Shown: positions 8,818-17,840 of the stretch, one piece after another | Position numbering within the stretch: the first letter of the stretch is position 1 | How the letters are laid out: each line of letters opens with the position of its first letter | Source of the DNA: CAXXOK01 sp001604115 | GTDB lineage: Bacteria > Bacillota > Clostridia > Christensenellales > Aristaeellaceae | Assembly (NCBI GenBank): GCA_034928535.1 | Contig: JAYFOV010000022.1 | Span: forward strand, 124,001 to 188,000 | Direction of reading: 5' to 3' | DNA length: 64,000 nucleotides | The notes under the pieces: model-generated | What the model saw: only the letters and a program-made list of their open reading frames with translations | Database searches by the model: none | What the model was told of the DNA's origin: nothing | Position numbers and translations under genes: made by a program

Positions 8818-10329
8818 TCACGCTTCGTGATCCCAATCAATGTGATCCAGCGCCCAGGCAGTCAATTCGTTTAAGGATGGATGGATCACCATGGAATCCA
8901 TGATGGGGCGCAGGCTGCCCGTGCGCCAGCAAGCCTCCCCCTCCTGCGGAAGGTGAAGCGCGTGAGTGTCCTGTGGATTCATGCAATAAGGCGTTTCGCA
9001 AGCATATCCAGCGTTCATCAGGTAAACAAAAGGCTGCACGAGCACGGCCGCTTGGGGGCCAACGATATGCACCCCCAGAATTCGTTTATCCTCCCCAGCT
9101 ATCACTTTTACAAAACCGTTGTCCTCCCCTGCCTGGGTGTAGCCCATCGCAATGCCTGCAACGACTTCTGAGTAATAGTTCTTCCCAACCCACACGCGCA
9201 GACCCAGCTGCTTGGCCTGCGCTTCGGTCAGGCCAACATGCGCCACCTGCGGCCATGTGAAGATGGCCCACGGCACAGAGTGATAGCAGGCTGAGCGCAT
9301 ATCCCCGCCGGCATAGAGGTTATGGCTCAGGATGGTCGCTTCGTAGTTCGCTTTATGGCGGAATTGGTATTGACCGTTGATATCTCCGATGGCATAGATA
9401 TGCGGTTGGGAGGTTTCCAGCCGTGCATTGGTGGTAATCCAGCCGCGCGCATCCAGCGCCACACCTGCATTTTCGCAATGCAGCAAATCGCTGTTGCTGC
9501 GCACACCGGAGGCGATGAAGATGGCGTCCGTAGCAATTGCGTGCTGCTTCCCTGTGGAAAGCTCCTCCACGACCAGCACCTTGGCGTCCCCATCGGCTTT
9601 GGCAGCAATGGTCTTGTATCCCGTGAGCACCCGGATGCCGTGATGGGCAAACTGACGCTCCACAAAAGCACTGATTTCCGTCTCCTCAGCGGGAATCAGG
9701 TGCGGTTTCATTTCCACCAGGGTCACTTCCGTGCCGAAGGTAGCGAATATATGCGCAAACTCCGCGCCAATAGCGCCGCCCCCGACAATAACCAGCCGTT
9801 TCCAAGGTGCCGCAGGGTATTGTGCGCCAAAAAAGCTGTCTGTTGTCAGGTATCCTGTGGTTTCCAATCCCTCAATGGGCGGAATCCAAGGGCGCGCCCC
9901 GGTGGCGATCACGATCCGCTCTCCGGCAATCAGATCCTGTGCTGCACGGTCGGCATAATCCAAACGCAGTGTGTGCGAATCTTGGAAGGAGGCAGTTGCG
10001 TGATAGATGTCCAAACCAGGGAGCGAAGCAAAGCTGTCGCGGATACCCTGGTTGAATGTGCGGATTTGCTGCCACATCCGCTCCGATACTATGCCCCAAT
10101 CCACAGCAGGTGTGCCAAGCTGAACGCCGATCCTGCCCGCTTCAGCTGCTTCCCGCATCAAATCTGCCGGGTATACCAGCATTTTGGATGGGATACAGCC
10201 GCGGTTCAAGCAGGTGCCTCCCAATTCATCACGCTCTACCAGGGCGCAGGTTTGCCCTTTGGCCAGCGCTGCCTCCAGCACCATCAGTCCCGCTCCGCTG
10301 CCAATCACAATCAGGTCATATCGTTTCAT
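8818..10329 (-). CDS. FAD-dependent pyridine nucleotide-disulfide oxidoreductase (dihydrolipoyl dehydrogenase-like)
   Basis: A 503-residue class I flavoprotein disulfide reductase: FAD site 'LIVIGSGAGLMVLEAAL', redox disulfide 'GGTCLNRGCIPSK', NAD site 'VIVGGGAIGAEFAHIFATFG' and second FAD site 'IYAIGDING'. Start chosen at Met of 'MKRYDLIV', preceded by AAAGGAG; the upstream extension lacks family similarity. The C-terminal interface region has 'THALHLPQEGEA' rather than the usual HxxPxxxE of lipoamide dehydrogenases, and the protein is some 40 residues longer than usual, so the substrate may differ. No 2-oxoacid dehydrogenase genes are nearby. Confidence 0.82.
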   Translation of the reverse strand: MKRYDLIVIGSGAGLMVLEAALAKGQTCALVERDELGGTCLNRGCIPSKMLVYPADLMREAAEAGRIGVQLGTPAVDWGIVSERMWQQIRTFNQGIRDSFASLPGLDIYHATASFQDSHTLRLDYADRAAQDLIAGERIVIATGARPWIPPIEGLETTGYLTTDSFFGAQYPAAPWKRLVIVGGGAIGAEFAHIFATFGTEVTLVEMKPHLIPAEETEISAFVERQFAHHGIRVLTGYKTIAAKADGDAKVLVVEELSTGKQHAIATDAIFIASGVRSNSDLLHCENAGVALDARGWITTNARLETSQPHIYAIGDINGQYQFRHKANYEATILSHNLYAGGDMRSACYHSVPWAIFTWPQVAHVGLTEAQAKQLGLRVWVGKNYYSEVVAGIAMGYTQAGEDNGFVKVIAGEDKRILGVHIVGPQAAVLVQPFVYLMNAGYACETPYCMNPQDTHALHLPQEGEACWRTGSLRPIMDSMVIHPSLNELTAWALDHIDWDHEA

Positions 10330-10453
10330 GTCAGATACTCCTTTTGCTTCCTGGATGGAAAGTAGCCCCATGCCTTTGTATTCCGGCCTGATTTGCGGCA
10401 TGGGCACAATATGGGTATCCCCTGCGGTGCATGATCTGAAACCGGCAGCGGGC

Positions 10454-11098
10454 TTACCGAATCACAGAATGGCTATGGATATAAAACTCTTCCTGGCATG
10501 GCAGGGTTTTCTTTTCCCATGGCTCAAGGTTGCTATCAAAAAACTCGGCATCTTGCTGTGTAATCTGCATGGCTGTGCTCTCATGGTACATCCAGTGCCT
10601 GCCATCCAGCGCTTCGGGACACAATTCCTTGACCATCATTGCAGCCGGAAACGTACCATCCTCCAAAGAAATATTGTACTTTTTGCAGCTTTTGAATCCA
10701 CGGCTCACGTAATTGTTTGGATTCCCAAAAATCACGATCACATCATAGCCCAACGCAACAGCCAATTCAAAAGAATGCTCTAGGAGCAGCTTTCCATACC
10801 CCATCCGCTGATGGTCCGGCACAATGCACACCGGCCCAAAAGTGAGGATATCCTTCCTGTGCCCGGCATCATCGATCAGTTTTGCTTTGGTGTACATAAT
10901 GTTGCCAATAATCTGGCGATCCGCCTCCATGACCAGATCCAGTTCCGGGATAAAGTCCGGATGGGATCGCATGGTATGCACCAGATAATGCTCGATGCAC
11001 CCAGGCATATATAGATTCCAAAAGGATTTACGGGTGATTTCTTCGACCACTTGATGATCCGCTGCTGCTTCGTTTCGGATTGTGATGGTTGGTGTCAT
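10454..11098 (-). CDS. GNAT family N-acetyltransferase
   Basis: A 214-residue protein whose acetyl-CoA site is visible as 'FGPVCIVPDHQRMGYGKLLLEHSFELA' (motif A, R/Q-x-x-G-x-G/A). Start set at 'MTPTITIRN' because GGAGGCG lies just upstream; the frame extends 35 codons further without a ribosome binding site. The substrate is unknown. It resembles the YhbS-like acetyltransferases with a C-terminal extension after the GNAT fold. It stands alone between the oxidoreductase and a GyrI-like gene. Confidence 0.8.
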   Translation of the reverse strand: MTPTITIRNEAAADHQVVEEITRKSFWNLYMPGCIEHYLVHTMRSHPDFIPELDLVMEADRQIIGNIMYTKAKLIDDAGHRKDILTFGPVCIVPDHQRMGYGKLLLEHSFELAVALGYDVIVIFGNPNNYVSRGFKSCKKYNISLEDGTFPAAMMVKELCPEALDGRHWMYHESTAMQITQQDAEFFDSNLEPWEKKTLPCQEEFYIHSHSVIR

Positions 11099-11387
11099 GT
11101 GGACGCCTCCATTCTCTTGCTTCGGTCTATGATGTTGGTTGTGATCACGCGGCGCTGCCATCCATAAACTCGGCTCATATTTTCGCATTTGCGCGATGTA
11201 CAAGGTGTTGTGAATTATAATGCGCTATTATGCCGGATCGCATGCTTTGGCAGGCTGCTTCTACCCGCTATGCATCCAGCCGCCACATACATACCGCATG
11301 TCCATATGACCCGATGGCGTCAGATAGTTGTCTGAGATGCTTTATAGTGATGGCCTGCGCATGGAAGTATCCTCGGCGTGTGAGTGA

Positions 11388-12023
11388 TCAAATTTTCCGA
11401 ATGGGATGGCGAATGATTGTTTTCCAACCTGATGGGTCAACTTTGCGCGCATCCGAAAGATAGATTTCATGATGTAGGCGCGTGTCTGTCAAATCATTTG
11501 CATATCTGTTGTCCAGCAAGTATTGGTCCATAATCGCAACCGTGGCAGGTTCGTCATCAAACGGACCCACATGCATTATTTGAGCGCATAATCCTTCGTC
11601 GATCGTCAAATACTCTGCCAAAGTGCAGTCAATCTTTTTCTTCTTGGTTGCTTCGGCGACTGCCCAATCAAAATCATCTTTGGAAACAAAGTCTGGCAAA
11701 CGAATAACAGAAATCCAGTTAAATGATGCTTTATTGCTATAATCCACACCCTTCACATGATCCTGCCACCAAAACCCTTCCAAAGGTGGCACAACAAATT
11801 CAAAAAACCCCTCCATATTGCGCGAACCTTTATAGCTCATCTTGATAGTATATGCTATCGCGTACAGAATGCTCACAGCCTGTTGATACATGCCGCCCTC
11901 TTGATTAGGGTCACCTTTGCCCCGAACCGCAATGTAGTTTGCGGCAGGAACGGTTCGTATTTCCGGCACCTTTTTGCACATATAAAACTCTTTGTACTCT
12001 TTTTTAAAGTCAAATGGATTCAT
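11388..12023 (-). CDS. GyrI-like small-molecule-binding domain protein
   Basis: A 211-residue protein starting at 'MNPFDFKKEYKEFYM', the usual beginning of the 'GyrI-like/AraC effector-binding' proteins of Firmicutes. An ATG two codons upstream is too close to the AGGAGG. The start ATGA overlaps the stop of the VOC gene, so translation is coupled. The SHV-type fold is suggested by 'EIRTVPAANYIAVRGKGDPN' and 'CAQIMHVGPFDDEPATV'. It has no DNA-binding domain. Such proteins bind or hydrolyse lipophilic toxins; specificity cannot be told. Confidence 0.8.
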   Translation of the reverse strand: MNPFDFKKEYKEFYMCKKVPEIRTVPAANYIAVRGKGDPNQEGGMYQQAVSILYAIAYTIKMSYKGSRNMEGFFEFVVPPLEGFWWQDHVKGVDYSNKASFNWISVIRLPDFVSKDDFDWAVAEATKKKKIDCTLAEYLTIDEGLCAQIMHVGPFDDEPATVAIMDQYLLDNRYANDLTDTRLHHEIYLSDARKVDPSGWKTIIRHPIRKI

Positions 12024-12424
12024 GAGCATACCTCCTCTTTTACAAAAGAACCGATCTCGACCAGATTTCCCTCCGGGTCTGCAAGGTAACAAGTACGCTG
12101 CCCCCAGGGTTCCGTTGTCGGTGGCATCACAGGCCGTCCGCCCTTCGCGATAATGGCTTCAAAGGTTTTGTCCACCTCGCCATAGTTTTCAACGCTGAGG
12201 GCAATTTCAAAATGTCCGTTTACATCCGGCGCATACCCAAAGCCCCGCCCAGTCATTTTTTCAAAATCCTCCCTGCCATAGAAAAGGAAGAGTGTTCCGT
12301 TTTTTTCCAGATATACATTGCTGGTATCTTCTGATTCCTTGATTTCAAATCCCAGCACATCCCGGTAAAACCGAATCATCGTTGCCATATCTTTGACAAA
12401 CACCCCAAAGCCATCTAATCTCAT
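12020..12424 (-). CDS. VOC/glyoxalase-fold protein
   Basis: A 134-residue two-module vicinal-oxygen-chelate protein: 'MRLDGFGVFVKDMATMIRFYRDVLGFEIKESEDT' opens the first beta-alpha-beta module and 'CYLADPEGNLVEIGSF' closes the second with the metal-ligand Glu. Ribosome binding site AGGAGG precedes the ATG. It overlaps and precedes the GyrI-like gene, a pairing typical of small detoxification or resistance modules, and lies downstream of the WYL regulator. Bleomycin-resistance, glyoxalase or dioxygenase roles are all possible. Confidence 0.8.
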   Translation of the reverse strand: MRLDGFGVFVKDMATMIRFYRDVLGFEIKESEDTSNVYLEKNGTLFLFYGREDFEKMTGRGFGYAPDVNGHFEIALSVENYGEVDKTFEAIIAKGGRPVMPPTTEPWGQRTCYLADPEGNLVEIGSFVKEEVCS

Positions 12425-12488
12425 GGATATACTACCTCCTGTTGTTTTAACACGGTCATTATATCAAACCAAACAGGACAACAGTATG

Positions 12489-13397
12489 TCATGAATGAGC
12501 ATATAACTCCTGCATTCTTTTACCGATTTCAAATAACTCCTTACGAAATTCAAGGGGCTCCAACAGTTCCGCTTCGTTTCCGAATGTCAAAATCCAGCTT
12601 ATGATATTGTCGTGATCTGCAAATCCAAATGAGAAAAGCAGTCTCCCATCCGGCTGCTTAGTAAAACTGTCACGGCCATACTCCTCTACCAAGCGCCATT
12701 CGTATTCAAGCGAAATCAATGCTTTAACTTGATATTTATTAGGGAATACTTTCTCAGAAGACAGATCCGGGATCGGTACAGCGCGTTTTTCATAGCGCGC
12801 GCCACTTTTGATTTGGGTCATCCGGTTCAGTTTAAACAATCGAAACTCCTGCCGTTGCAGGCACCATCCCCATGCATACCAGCTCGACCACTGAAACACC
12901 AGATCATACGGCTCAATGGTACGCTTGCTTTCTCCTTTAGGCGAGAAGTAAGTAAAATCAATGACTGTACTGCCTTCGATACAGCTAAGGATCAATTCAA
13001 TTTTGGGAGCCAGCGAGGATTTGTACCAAGACGAAAGATCAATCAGCATATGCGAATTCTGATCGAAACGATTTGATGCCCCTACCGAAAGCTTTTCCAT
13101 CAGCTGAATGTAGCGATTCGTTCCACTGATGCTGTCTAAACTCCGAAGTCCAGCTAAGATAGCCTGCATATCCGCGGAACTAAGCAGGGTTCGATCTATG
13201 CTATAGCCATCGATAATGGACACACCACCACTTTGTCCCTGCGTTGTCATAAGCGGAATACCAGCCTGGCAAAGTTGCTCGATATCCCTATTGATGGTAC
13301 GACGGGACACTTCAAATTTTTCCGCCAGATACGGCGCTGTAACTTTCTCCTGCTGAAGTAAAATTGACAAGATTCCAATCAAGCGGTCAATTTTCAT
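12489..13397 (-). CDS. YafY-type transcriptional regulator with HTH and WYL domains
   Basis: A 302-residue regulator. The N-terminal winged helix ('VTAPYLAEKFEVSRRTINRDIEQLCQAG') is DeoR/HTH_11-like, and the centre carries a WYL domain ('EPYDLVFQWSSWYAWGWCLQRQEFRLFKLNRM') with WYL-like hydrophobic core and a C-terminal WCX region. WYL regulators sense small molecules or nucleic-acid ligands. It lies directly upstream of, and in the same direction as, the VOC and GyrI-like genes, so it probably controls them. Confidence 0.85.
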   Translation of the reverse strand: MKIDRLIGILSILLQQEKVTAPYLAEKFEVSRRTINRDIEQLCQAGIPLMTTQGQSGGVSIIDGYSIDRTLLSSADMQAILAGLRSLDSISGTNRYIQLMEKLSVGASNRFDQNSHMLIDLSSWYKSSLAPKIELILSCIEGSTVIDFTYFSPKGESKRTIEPYDLVFQWSSWYAWGWCLQRQEFRLFKLNRMTQIKSGARYEKRAVPIPDLSSEKVFPNKYQVKALISLEYEWRLVEEYGRDSFTKQPDGRLLFSFGFADHDNIISWILTFGNEAELLEPLEFRKELFEIGKRMQELYAHS

Positions 13398-13789
13398 GGG
13401 CGTGTCCCCTTTCCCAATCGATCAGCGTATCCTATCAGGCCCCAATCAAGCCGTAAACGGAATGCGATTGGATTGACCCATATCCACAGGCTACCCGAAT
13501 ATATTAATGCTTTGAGGTTGAGTATCGCAAGGGATCAGACAACATTTCATTTTCTGAAATTATCTGAAGGTTCTGCATGCTCAGTCTTATCGTTTTGACA
13601 TCAATACTACCGTCTGCACATGGCACGAGCTGACAGCAAGTACGTCCCACTCTTTTCCCATAAAAAATGTGTCGAGATACTGTTCTTTCTCTTTGTCCGT
13701 TCATCAATTGTTATCGAGCCCCTTTTACGATAAAATGGTCGTTCTTGGAAACATATCAACTATGTTAATTCCTATTTTTTGTAACTCCA
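13398..13789. other. AT-rich gene-free interval bearing an rlmD-like 3' end fragment
   Basis: No convincing gene is visible. Composition becomes AT-rich. The segment 13597-13624 repeats the 3' end of the methyltransferase gene at 14829-14856 and on the minus strand can be read 'HVQTVVLMSKR' followed by a stop, mirroring 'HVETVVLMSKN' of that protein. A 67-codon frame crossing it uses another phase and is not credible. Confidence 0.6.
13597..13624 (-). repeat. Direct repeat, left copy (rlmD 3' end fragment)
   Basis: This 28-base segment matches 14829-14856 with a single mismatch (G at 13616 against C at 14848). The right copy lies inside the functional methyltransferase gene; this one is free-standing. 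The two copies bracket the AT-rich transporter pseudogene, as would be expected for insertion into the 3' end of the gene. Confidence 0.75.
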
Positions 13790-14790
13790 TCACCTAACAT
13801 GTGAATGGCTGTGTATATGCATAGGATTATAAACAAAATGTCTGTGCTCATGGTTATGTACTACCGTGCCATGTCTATGATTATGCGCATGTACATAACC
13901 CTCATATATTTTCTCATTACCAAGTGTATCCTTTAACATTATCATGGTACTCACAAGCATAATGGCAAGTGCCATATAAAACCGAATAGATGGTCTTTCC
14001 CCTAAAATTATAAAGCTGAATCCCACTCCAAAGAATGGAGCAACCGCATAGAACACGCTGGTTTTGGTTGCGCCGAGTCCCTTTTGAGCCATGATATATA
14101 AGTTAATACTTAGTCCATACGAGATAAAGCCAAGGGACATTGCTGCCAATATATATTTTATCTCCGGAAGTACTTCTCCAATAATAAAGGCAATCACAAT
14201 ACTGCCAAGTCCTGAAAAGATTCCCTTAATCAGTACGATTTCTTCCGAAATTTATCGCTTATTCTTCTGGTACAGTTGTTTTCAATACCCCAACATACAC
14301 AGGCACACAATACAAACATGGACCCTTTATTCAATACAAATGCATCGATTCCTTCGAAACATAAGATCGCACTGGATGCAATAACAAGGACAATAGCTGC
14401 CCATAATCTCTTAGAAATGTGTTCCTTGAAGATGATAAGTGCGATGATTGACGTCGCTACAATCTCGAAATTATTCATCAAAGATACATTAGCTGAATTT
14501 GTATTTGCAATTCCATACATCAGAAATATAGGCGCAGCTATATCAAGAAAAACCATTGCGATTGTATATGGTGTATCTTTCTTATCAAGCCATTTCTGAT
14601 TCGTTAACTTGTTATTTGCTCTTTTTACACACAGCAATACACCCATGCCAATTCCCGCGCCGAAGTATAAAAAACCTGCAAGCATAGTTGGAGACATATA
14701 TGTCAGTATTTTATTTGAAATAGGCACACTAATTGCATATAACGCTGCAGCTAATATTGCGAAAAATGTTGCAGTCTTTTTTCTATTCAT
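13790..14790 (-). pseudogene. DMT/EamA-family transporter with His-rich tail, frameshifted
   Basis: Two frames on the minus strand, 14230-14790 (186 aa) and an open part down to 13790, are the halves of one ten-helix drug/metabolite transporter. The N-terminal half runs to 'NNCTRRISDK' and then goes out of phase; reading on in the next frame from about 14248 gives 'SEEIVLIKGIFSGLGSIVIAFIIGE', joining smoothly to the second half. One indel near 14247-14255 therefore breaks the gene, unless it is a sequencing error. The C-terminus is remarkably His-rich ('YVHAHNHRHGTVVHNHEHRH' and more), a likely metal-binding tail. AT content is clearly above that of the flanks. Confidence 0.75.
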
Positions 14791-14791
14791 C

Positions 14792-15982
14792 TCATTCTTG
14801 GCCTAAATATATTTTATTAGTATTTTTCGACATCAATACTACCGTCTCCACATGGCCGGTAGCGGGGAACATATCCACCGGGACTGCCCGGCGCATGCGA
14901 TAGCCACCTGCATGCAGCGCCTGCAGATCTCTCGCAAGCGTGGTTGGATCACAAGAGATATATACGATGCGCTTTGGTGCCAGCATCAATAGCGCATGTA
15001 AAAATTCCGGTGTGCTTCCGCTGCGTGGCGGATCCATGAGCACTACATCCACCGCCGCATTTTCCTGTGCCACTTTTTGAAGATAGCGTCCGGCATCGTC
15101 GGCCACAAAATGCGCATGTTCAATGCCATTACGTCTGGCATTGCCAAGTGCATCCCGCACGGCTTCGGGGTTCAGCTCAACACCAATCAAACGCTTGGCT
15201 TTCGCCGCCATCGAAAGACCGATGGTTCCCACGCCGCAATAGGCGTCCAGCACTGTTTCCTGCCCAGTCAGGCTGGCCATATCCGCAGCCAGCCGGTATA
15301 AGACTTCGGTCTGCGCATGGTTTACCTGATAAAACGACTGTGGTGAGATGCGAAAAGTGCACCCACAAAGGCAATCTTCAATGTAGCCTTTTCCGTGCAG
15401 CACAATATCCCGTTTGCCCAACACCATGGTCGTTTTTCGATCGTTCAGGTTTTGTACAACCGTTGTGATGCCTGGCTGTGCTTTCAGAAGCGCTTTCAAA
15501 AATGCGTTTTTGCCGGGAAAAACAAGCTGCGCTGTGACCAGAACTATCATGACCTCCGACTGTGCAACTCGCACCATAATATGCCTGAGAAAGCCAGTGC
15601 GGCGATCCTCATCATAGGGTGCAAGGTGAAATGCTTTGGACAAAACCCAAACGCTCTGAATGATTTCGGCCGCACGCACATCCTCAATCATACACTGAGG
15701 CACCGGAACTACCTGATGGCTTCCCAACCGATAGACTCCGGCCAAAGCATTCCCCCGCCGATCCTGCGCCACTACGGCATGTACTTTGTTTCGGTAGTGG
15801 GATGGGTTGCTCATGCCCAGAATGGGCTCCACCCTGCCATAGGGTTTGAGTAGCCTGGCGACCTTAGCCTGTTTGGCGGCCAACTGATCCGCATAGGACA
15901 TATGGATCAAATCACATGCGCCACATTCCCTGGCATGGATGCAGCGAAAAAAATATCCTTCCGGTTGGTTTATACTATCCAT
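14792..15982 (-). CDS. 23S rRNA (uracil-5-)-methyltransferase, RlmD/RumA family
   Basis: A 396-residue SAM-dependent methyltransferase of the TrmA/RumA family. Near the N-terminus 'CIHARECGACDLIHM' supplies three iron-sulfur Cys and 'VPQCMIED' the fourth. The SAM site is 'LDAYCGVGTIGLSMA', the catalytic region 'VVLMDPPRSGS' and the nucleophile Cys is in 'IVYISCDPTTLARDL'. The usual N-terminal TRAM domain is missing, as in many shorter clostridial forms. The last 12 residues ('NTNKIYLGQE') are AT-rich and extend beyond a repeat that also lies 1.2 kb away, so the native 3' end may have been replaced. Confidence 0.88.
   Translation of the reverse strand: MDSINQPEGYFFRCIHARECGACDLIHMSYADQLAAKQAKVARLLKPYGRVEPILGMSNPSHYRNKVHAVVAQDRRGNALAGVYRLGSHQVVPVPQCMIEDVRAAEIIQSVWVLSKAFHLAPYDEDRRTGFLRHIMVRVAQSEVMIVLVTAQLVFPGKNAFLKALLKAQPGITTVVQNLNDRKTTMVLGKRDIVLHGKGYIEDCLCGCTFRISPQSFYQVNHAQTEVLYRLAADMASLTGQETVLDAYCGVGTIGLSMAAKAKRLIGVELNPEAVRDALGNARRNGIEHAHFVADDAGRYLQKVAQENAAVDVVLMDPPRSGSTPEFLHALLMLAPKRIVYISCDPTTLARDLQALHAGGYRMRRAVPVDMFPATGHVETVVLMSKNTNKIYLGQE
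14829..14856 (-). repeat. Direct repeat, right copy inside the methyltransferase gene
   Basis: This is the counterpart of 13597-13624, encoding 'GHVETVVLMSK' close to the C-terminus of the methyltransferase. The junction between normal and AT-rich composition coincides with this repeat. Confidence 0.75.
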
Positions 15983-16031
15983 CCCTATTTCCCCGCTTTA
16001 AAAAGGCTCGCGCAAAGCGAGCCGAATCCAG

Positions 16032-17813
16032 TCAATTATATTCGATCGTGCGTTGGTAGGAGCGGTAATTGGACGTGTGCAGGAGTTCTCTCTTCATTTC
16101 CTGACCATCCTTGAACCATACCTTGTAGGTATCCACCACATAGCCGGTGCGCGCCTTGATGGTTTCCTTGCTTGCCCCAGGCTCCAAACTGGTGTTTTGA
16201 ACGTACTTCACTTCGTTGGATGGCTCAATGGTTCGTAAAACTTTAGACTCCAGATCAATGGTGACGCCAGTGCCCAAAGTCATGCCCCAGATTTCCGCCG
16301 AACACTTGCGATCCTTGTAATAGGCAATCACAAAAACAGGCGTAGATTTGTTGTTGCGGAACTGAAAATCCAAATTGGGCCAGTTGACGGTAGCATCTTC
16401 GCCGATTTTAACATAGGTACTTGGCCATGCGTGAGGGCTGCGGCTGGTGATTTCCAAATCGGCACGCGCCACGGCATTGAACAGGGTCGAGCTCACTTGG
16501 CATATCCCGCCGCCCACTTCCTCAATGCTTTGTCCGGCCGCAATCGCCCCGGCTGATTGATAGCCCTTTTCTGTGGTGCGCTTGCCAGTGCTCTCGTTAA
16601 AACTAAAGCTCTCCCCCGGCAAGAGCACCTTACCGTTAATGGCTTGGCAAGCCAGATTGATATTATTGTTACGGTTGCTATCTTTCGTCGTATCGGTGGT
16701 GAATGCCGAGACCAGTTTGAAACTGTTCATCATGTCCGTTTTGGTAATCGCCGGGGTCACAATCGTCGGGGACACGGTGATGGTTTCCCCTTGCACCCCC
16801 TGATCCAGTTTGGCGGTCACCTGTTGATACAGTGCATCCGCATCGATCCGTACGCCGGGCTGCTCATTGGTAAAGGTAAAGGCTCGTGTGTTTGGATTAA
16901 AGGATTCGATTTGCGAATCGACGGGATCCCTTGTCACATAAGCCGCAATTTCCCGCACGCGAGCCATCACCATATCATGGTCGTAAGTAGCTGTGCTGCG
17001 TAAGTTTACATAATCGCTTAGCAAAGCCGTCACCACATCTGCACGTTCCCGGAAAGGTGTGAGCTTGGTACCGATGATTCCTGTAGTGTTTTGCCTGCCA
17101 ATGGCATAGGCATGCTCTAGAATATTGTCCAGATTACGTGTTGCCGGGATGCTGGTATTGTCAAATGTCCAGCCCTTGTTGCCAATGACCACGTTCAGCG
17201 AAAATGCATTCACCTGAGTAGCTTGTCCGGCCTCCAGCGCAGCCCTTGCCTCGCTGACCGTCATGCCGCCAACATGAACCCCATCCACAAAAATGCCCTG
17301 AAAAATGATATCTTTCTTGAGTGTATCTCGGTATTGCTTGTAATTGCCGACCAGATTGGCGTCATAGCGGAGCAATTCGCCGTTGATAAAGGCGTAGTTG
17401 GGCAAATCTTTCCAAAAATAGCCGGCTAATTGCGGCATCATCATCACAAGCAGGAAGCACAGCAAAGCCATGCAGGCGGCAATCACGCTTGCATAGACGA
17501 TTGGGTTGCCAGCCATGCTCACCACACCATTGGCGCCTATCTTTTGTGGTTTTTGCTGACGCACACCGCCTCGCGATGCGCGGGGCTGCACATAAGGATT
17601 ATGATGGTCACCCAAAGCGGACCGCTCCAGCCTTTTTTGGCTTGGCAGCATTTCAAGCGTTGCGTCCCATATTTCATTGTCATCAAACAGATAGTCAGGT
17701 TCACTCTCCAACGGTTGCGTTTCGCTGGGCTGGCGAAGCGCCTTTTGCACCAGCGGCACATCGCGCTGCAAACTGTTTCGCTTGTTTACGGCTGGATCTT
17801 CCATCCATGCCAT
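16032..17813 (-). CDS. VanW/YoaR family cell-envelope protein
   Basis: A 593-residue membrane-anchored protein. About 95 residues are cytoplasmic, one membrane helix ('VYASVIAACMALLCFLLVMMM') follows, and then the extracellular part: peptidoglycan-binding-4-like repeats, the VanW core 'INGKVLLPGESFSFNESTGKRTTEKGY...VGGGICQVSSTLFNAV' and a G5-like C-terminal domain. Start ATG has GGAGGTGAG seven bases upstream. VanW proteins occur in glycopeptide-resistance loci and many spore formers but their biochemical role is not established. It lies just downstream of rex, spaced 27 bases, perhaps on the same transcript. Confidence 0.85.
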   Translation of the reverse strand: MAWMEDPAVNKRNSLQRDVPLVQKALRQPSETQPLESEPDYLFDDNEIWDATLEMLPSQKRLERSALGDHHNPYVQPRASRGGVRQQKPQKIGANGVVSMAGNPIVYASVIAACMALLCFLLVMMMPQLAGYFWKDLPNYAFINGELLRYDANLVGNYKQYRDTLKKDIIFQGIFVDGVHVGGMTVSEARAALEAGQATQVNAFSLNVVIGNKGWTFDNTSIPATRNLDNILEHAYAIGRQNTTGIIGTKLTPFRERADVVTALLSDYVNLRSTATYDHDMVMARVREIAAYVTRDPVDSQIESFNPNTRAFTFTNEQPGVRIDADALYQQVTAKLDQGVQGETITVSPTIVTPAITKTDMMNSFKLVSAFTTDTTKDSNRNNNINLACQAINGKVLLPGESFSFNESTGKRTTEKGYQSAGAIAAGQSIEEVGGGICQVSSTLFNAVARADLEITSRSPHAWPSTYVKIGEDATVNWPNLDFQFRNNKSTPVFVIAYYKDRKCSAEIWGMTLGTGVTIDLESKVLRTIEPSNEVKYVQNTSLEPGASKETIKARTGYVVDTYKVWFKDGQEMKRELLHTSNYRSYQRTIEYN

Positions 17814-17840
17814 CGACTCACCTCCAGGCGTGGCGCATGG

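Noticed and set aside
13504..13707. A 67-codon minus-strand frame over the left repeat copy
   Set aside because: It reads the methyltransferase fragment in the wrong phase; the repeat explains the sequence better.
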